In this document: positions 6,264 through 8,267 of the stretch, piece by piece | Position numbering within the stretch: position 1 is the stretch's first letter | How the letters are laid out: the number at the start of each line of letters is the position of its first letter | From: Gammaproteobacteria bacterium | GTDB taxonomy: Bacteria > Pseudomonadota > Gammaproteobacteria > Pseudomonadales > JAUIKI01 | Assembly (NCBI GenBank): GCA_030430875.1 | Contig: JAUIKI010000048.1 | Span: 1 to 8,267, forward strand | DNA length: 8,267 nt | Reading direction: 5' to 3' | Position numbers and translations under genes: made by a program | Notes under the pieces: model-generated | What the model saw: the letters and a program-made list of their open reading frames with translations, nothing else | What the model was told of the DNA's origin: nothing | Database searches by the model: none

Positions 6264-7046
6264 TTAATCGAAAAATATATAGTCAACACCAAACGCACCA
6301 GCTACCCCTCCAATCAAAGCGCCAGCTGTAACGCAAACTGGCGCTCCCGGTCCGCAAGCCAATCCTGCTGCCGCACCACCTGCAGCTCCACCTAAAATTC
6401 CGCCTCCTGCAACTGACGCCTCACGTGTGGCCGCAGCGACTTTGTCTTCTGCAGTGGCAATATTGTGTACAGATATTGCCACTGAAATCACAATAAGCGC
6501 TTTGCCTGCGTATGATACCTTTTTCATTAAATATGACCATTTAGGATTTGCTTTGCCGGCAGATTTGACGACTTCAGCATATACTTTGTTTTGCTGGCTG
6601 GTAGCTAATTGGTTGAACTCCTTGCCAAATAACTCATGAGATTTTCTACTAAGCATTTCAGCGAGGGTTTTTCCTTCCTTCTTAAGTTTTTCAGCTATTG
6701 CTCTACCAATAGGAGTACTCTTTGTTCGCATAATTTCCATGATCGTATTACGCGTCTTATTTGCTTCTTTAGCTGCTTGATGCCAGCTGATTTTTCCTGA
6801 TAAAACTTGCGCTCTGAGTTTGCTAGCCATTTCAGCAACACTTTTTGTGTAGGCTGCTCTTGCTTTTGTGTCAAGTGTGAATTGGATGCTAATGCTGGTT
6901 ACATCTGCTCGTAATGCTTTAATAATGCTTTCAAAGTGGTAATCAGATTCAAAGTAATCGTAATCACAAGTTTCATTGATTGGAATCATCGTGGAATTTT
7001 GAGTGGAATAACTGTTCAATATGCTTGAGTTAGTATAAATAGCCAT
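6264..7046 (-). CDS. Glycine-zipper membrane-inserting protein; candidate antibacterial effector
   Basis: A protein of 260 residues. Residues 1-40 are polar, with no signal peptide. Residues 40-175 are mostly alpha-helical and rich in Lys and Arg (for example RAAYTKSVAEMASKLRAQ and RAIAEKLKKEGKTLAEMLSRK). Residues 180-198 form a hydrophobic helix. Residues 211-257 are a Gly/Ala-rich double hydrophobic segment (GGGILGGAAGGAAAGLACG, then VCVTAGALIGGVAGAFGVDYIFF) with Cys231 and Cys238 flanking the turn GPGAP. Such glycine-zipper hairpins occur in pore-forming and polymorphic-toxin proteins and in carrier regions of type VI effectors, which suggests a membrane-acting toxin. No PAAR, LysM, VgrG or nuclease motif is visible. 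AGGGA lies 8 nt before the ATG. The soluble gene downstream fits an immunity or chaperone partner. A non-toxic membrane protein is also possible. Confidence 0.8.
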   Translation of the reverse strand: MAIYTNSSILNSYSTQNSTMIPINETCDYDYFESDYHFESIIKALRADVTSISIQFTLDTKARAAYTKSVAEMASKLRAQVLSGKISWHQAAKEANKTRNTIMEIMRTKSTPIGRAIAEKLKKEGKTLAEMLSRKSHELFGKEFNQLATSQQNKVYAEVVKSAGKANPKWSYLMKKVSYAGKALIVISVAISVHNIATAEDKVAAATREASVAGGGILGGAAGGAAAGLACGPGAPVCVTAGALIGGVAGAFGVDYIFFD

Positions 7047-7130
7047 GAGTTAGTTCCCTGTGTGATTCGCTGCCATTTGAATGAAAATAATTTTTGAGAA
7101 GGCTTATTTTCACGCCATTAATAATTACAA

Positions 7131-7159
7131 ATTATATAATGTTGCTTGCATGTTATGAA
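7131..7159 (-). promoter_or_regulatory. Promoter for the effector/partner gene pair
   Basis: On the minus strand there is a -35 TTCATA (7154-7159, 4 of 6 matches), a 17-bp spacer and a perfect -10 TATAAT (7131-7136). Initiation near 7124 would give a leader of about 77 nt. The -10 lies in the palindrome ATTATATAAT (7131-7140), so a TATAAT also reads on the plus strand toward the VOC gene, though with no matching -35. Confidence 0.5.
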
Positions 7160-7310
7160 AATTGTATGAAGAAATGTGTTTTATTTAAACGGTTAGTGCA
7201 GTGATGATTTTAACTTATTTTTCATTCTAAAAAACAAACATTGATGATTTGCCAAATGATTAATGTCTGCTACCATGAGGCTTTTTATGGATGCCAAAAA
7301 GGAGATAACT

Positions 7311-7685
7311 ATGTCAATTTATAATCCGGTGAATTGGTTTGAAATTCCAGTTGAAGATTTAGATCGAGCAAAAGGATTTTATGAGTCGGTTTTTAATCTT
7401 GAATTAAGTGTCAACCAAATGGGACCTCTGCAAATGGCTTGGTTTCCAATGCAAGAAGGTGCTACAGGAGCAACAGGTACGTTGGTAAAAGGTGATGGCT
7501 ATCAACCTTCAAACTCTGGAACGCTGGTGTATCTTGCCGTGAATAATATTGAAGAGACTTTAGGGAAAATAGAAAGTTGTGGTGGTAAAGTCTTGATGCC
7601 GAAAATGAATATTGGTGAATATGGATTCTACGCGCATTTTGAAGATTGTGAAGGGAATCGAGTTGCTTTGCATGCCATGAGTTGA
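7311..7685 (+). CDS. VOC-superfamily (glyoxalase/bleomycin-resistance fold) protein
   Basis: A 124-residue single VOC domain made of two beta-alpha-beta-beta-beta halves. The first half opens NPVNWFEIPVEDLDRAKGFYESVF, the classic VOC strand-helix start, with Glu11 at a usual metal-ligand position. The second opens LVYLAVNNIEETLGKIESCGGK and ends with FYAHFEDCEGNRVALH, the conserved closing strands. Members bind a divalent metal and act as lyases, isomerases, dioxygenases or drug-binding proteins; this widespread stand-alone subgroup has no defined substrate. The start at 7311 is chosen because AAAAAGGAG ends 6 nt before it and the VOC fold starts just after; an in-frame ATG at 7275 and others upstream lack such a site. 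The lipoprotein gene follows 67 bp downstream. Confidence 0.88.
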   Translation: MSIYNPVNWFEIPVEDLDRAKGFYESVFNLELSVNQMGPLQMAWFPMQEGATGATGTLVKGDGYQPSNSGTLVYLAVNNIEETLGKIESCGGKVLMPKMNIGEYGFYAHFEDCEGNRVALHAMS

Positions 7686-7694
7686 TTTGTATTG

Positions 7695-7712
7695 TAGACA
7701 AATTTTTGTCTA
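7695..7712. repeat. Perfect 8-bp inverted repeat between VOC and lipoprotein genes
   Basis: TAGACAAA and TTTGTCTA are separated by two T residues, 10 bp after the VOC stop. The stem is AT-rich and no T-run follows, so it is a poor intrinsic terminator. It could be an operator for the lipoprotein gene, a weak hairpin, or chance. Confidence 0.45.
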
Positions 7713-7752
7713 TTAACGTGAAAATAATTACTACTAAAAGAGAATAAAAATA

Positions 7753-8187
7753 ATGTTAAAAAAATTTCTGATTTTATTTGTTGTCGTTAGCTGTGTTGCA
7801 GGATGTGGTTTGAAAAGAGTCACCCTTAAAGCAGATATGGTTCCTGGGAAACAATTAAATAAACAAGGATTGATGTATGTCGAAAGGTTTTCACCTGACA
7901 AGCGTAACCTGCATATTTTGATAGCTGATCAGTTATCATTGATGGGTTATCAATCTGCTTCAGGAGAATCTGGTCAAGCGCCTAAGAATACACAAACAGT
8001 TGTAACCTATGTTGATAAGTGGCAATGGGATATTACAAACTATTTAAGAAAAATCACCATAAGTTTCCGAGATTATCCAGCACGCTCTTTGGTGATTCAG
8101 GGGGAGTCATCTCGAACGTCACTGGTGCGCAAACCTCCTGTGGAAGTGATCAGAGAAACCCTTGATGAGATGATGCGAAAACACTAA
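7753..8187 (+). CDS. Small outer-membrane-type lipoprotein of unknown function
   Basis: A 144-residue predicted lipoprotein. The signal sequence MLKKFLILFVVVSCVAGC ends in a lipobox VAGC, so Cys18 would be lipidated after cleavage by signal peptidase II. Residue +2 is Gly, not Asp, which favours outer-membrane sorting. The mature domain has two recognisable blocks: TYVDKWQWDITNYLRKITISFRD (85-107), strand-like and aromatic, and SSRTSLVRKPPVEVIRETLDEMM (119-141), ending in an amphipathic helix. Similar small proteobacterial lipoproteins exist, but I know of no assigned function. The ribosome site is weak (AGAG about 10 nt before the ATG). It may be co-transcribed with the VOC gene 67 bp upstream, or start from its own promoter near the inverted repeat there. 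Confidence 0.8.
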   Translation: MLKKFLILFVVVSCVAGCGLKRVTLKADMVPGKQLNKQGLMYVERFSPDKRNLHILIADQLSLMGYQSASGESGQAPKNTQTVVTYVDKWQWDITNYLRKITISFRDYPARSLVIQGESSRTSLVRKPPVEVIRETLDEMMRKH

Positions 8188-8229
8188 CAGATATGTTGCT
8201 GGTATTCATCGAATGCTTATCTGTACCAG
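8187..8229 (+). repeat. Overlapping, mutually exclusive inverted repeats after the lipoprotein gene
   Basis: Two perfect inverted repeats compete here. ACAGATA (8187-8193) pairs with TATCTGT (8218-8224) around an inner GTATTC/GAATGC stem with one G:T pair (8202-8216). Alternatively CTGGTA (8199-8204) pairs with TACCAG (8224-8229). The first arm overlaps the last base of the stop codon. Only a loose T-rich stretch follows, so a terminator is possible but not typical. Confidence 0.4.
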
Positions 8230-8267
8230 TTGATCGTGTTTTGTAACTATAGTACTATTTTTTGTAG

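Noticed and set aside
6207..6639. Plus-strand open frames opposite the effector/partner genes
   Set aside because: They reflect the Gly/Ala-rich codons of the opposite strand; no ribosome sites, and the minus-strand genes explain the region.
7462..7701. Minus-strand open frame over the VOC gene
   Set aside because: It is antisense to a clear VOC domain and lacks start signals.
1..8267. CRISPR arrays, tRNA or rRNA genes, insertion sequences
   Set aside because: No spaced direct repeats, cloverleaf, rRNA-like segment, transposase or terminal inverted repeats with target duplications were seen on either strand.

Overview
This is an AT-rich bacterial window whose gene content looks proteobacterial, probably gammaproteobacterial. 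It has a DusB-type tRNA dihydrouridine synthase, a BigR-operon-like sulfur locus, a lipobox lipoprotein, secreted proteins with Gram-negative signal peptides and good Shine-Dalgarno sequences. I cannot name the genus. Codon choice is A/T-biased throughout, with no obvious large foreign block.

Region 1 (1-2620, minus strand) is a compact five-gene operon for reactive sulfur handling. In transcription order it encodes a membrane-anchored rhodanese (YgaP type), a TauE/SafE-family exporter, an ArsR-family repressor, an exported DUF442 phosphatase-like protein, and an ETHE1-type persulfide dioxygenase whose C-terminal part runs off the left edge. Genes are separated by 16 bp or less, and two junctions are ATGA start/stop overlaps. 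One strong promoter (2591-2620) drives the set and carries two adjacent perfect 8-bp palindromes that are the likely operator. The expected logic is that persulfide is handled by the rhodanese and oxidised by the dioxygenase, the sulfite-type anion product leaves through the TauE permease, and the ArsR protein senses the sulfur or redox state. In the described Blh proteins the DUF442 and metallo-beta-lactamase domains are fused; here they are two genes, and the DUF442 part has a signal peptide.

Region 2 (2734-3918) has one secreted protein of unknown function with ten cysteines after the signal peptide, then about 500 bp of AT-rich DNA without a convincing gene. That stretch holds a small GC-rich patch and ends in an extended -10 promoter.

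Region 3 (3919-5698, plus strand) holds a DusB-like tRNA-dihydrouridine synthase and a short-chain dehydrogenase/reductase of the CsgA/sniffer-like kind.

Region 4 (5765-7159, minus strand) is the most novel part. A 260-residue protein has a helical, lysine-rich centre and a C-terminal membrane-inserting, glycine-zipper region. A 157-residue soluble protein follows 25 bp downstream. The arrangement resembles an antibacterial effector with its immunity protein or chaperone, without the usual carrier domains. Function is inferred only.

Region 5 (7311-8267, plus strand) has a VOC/glyoxalase-fold protein and a small outer-membrane-type lipoprotein, followed by overlapping inverted repeats at the window edge.
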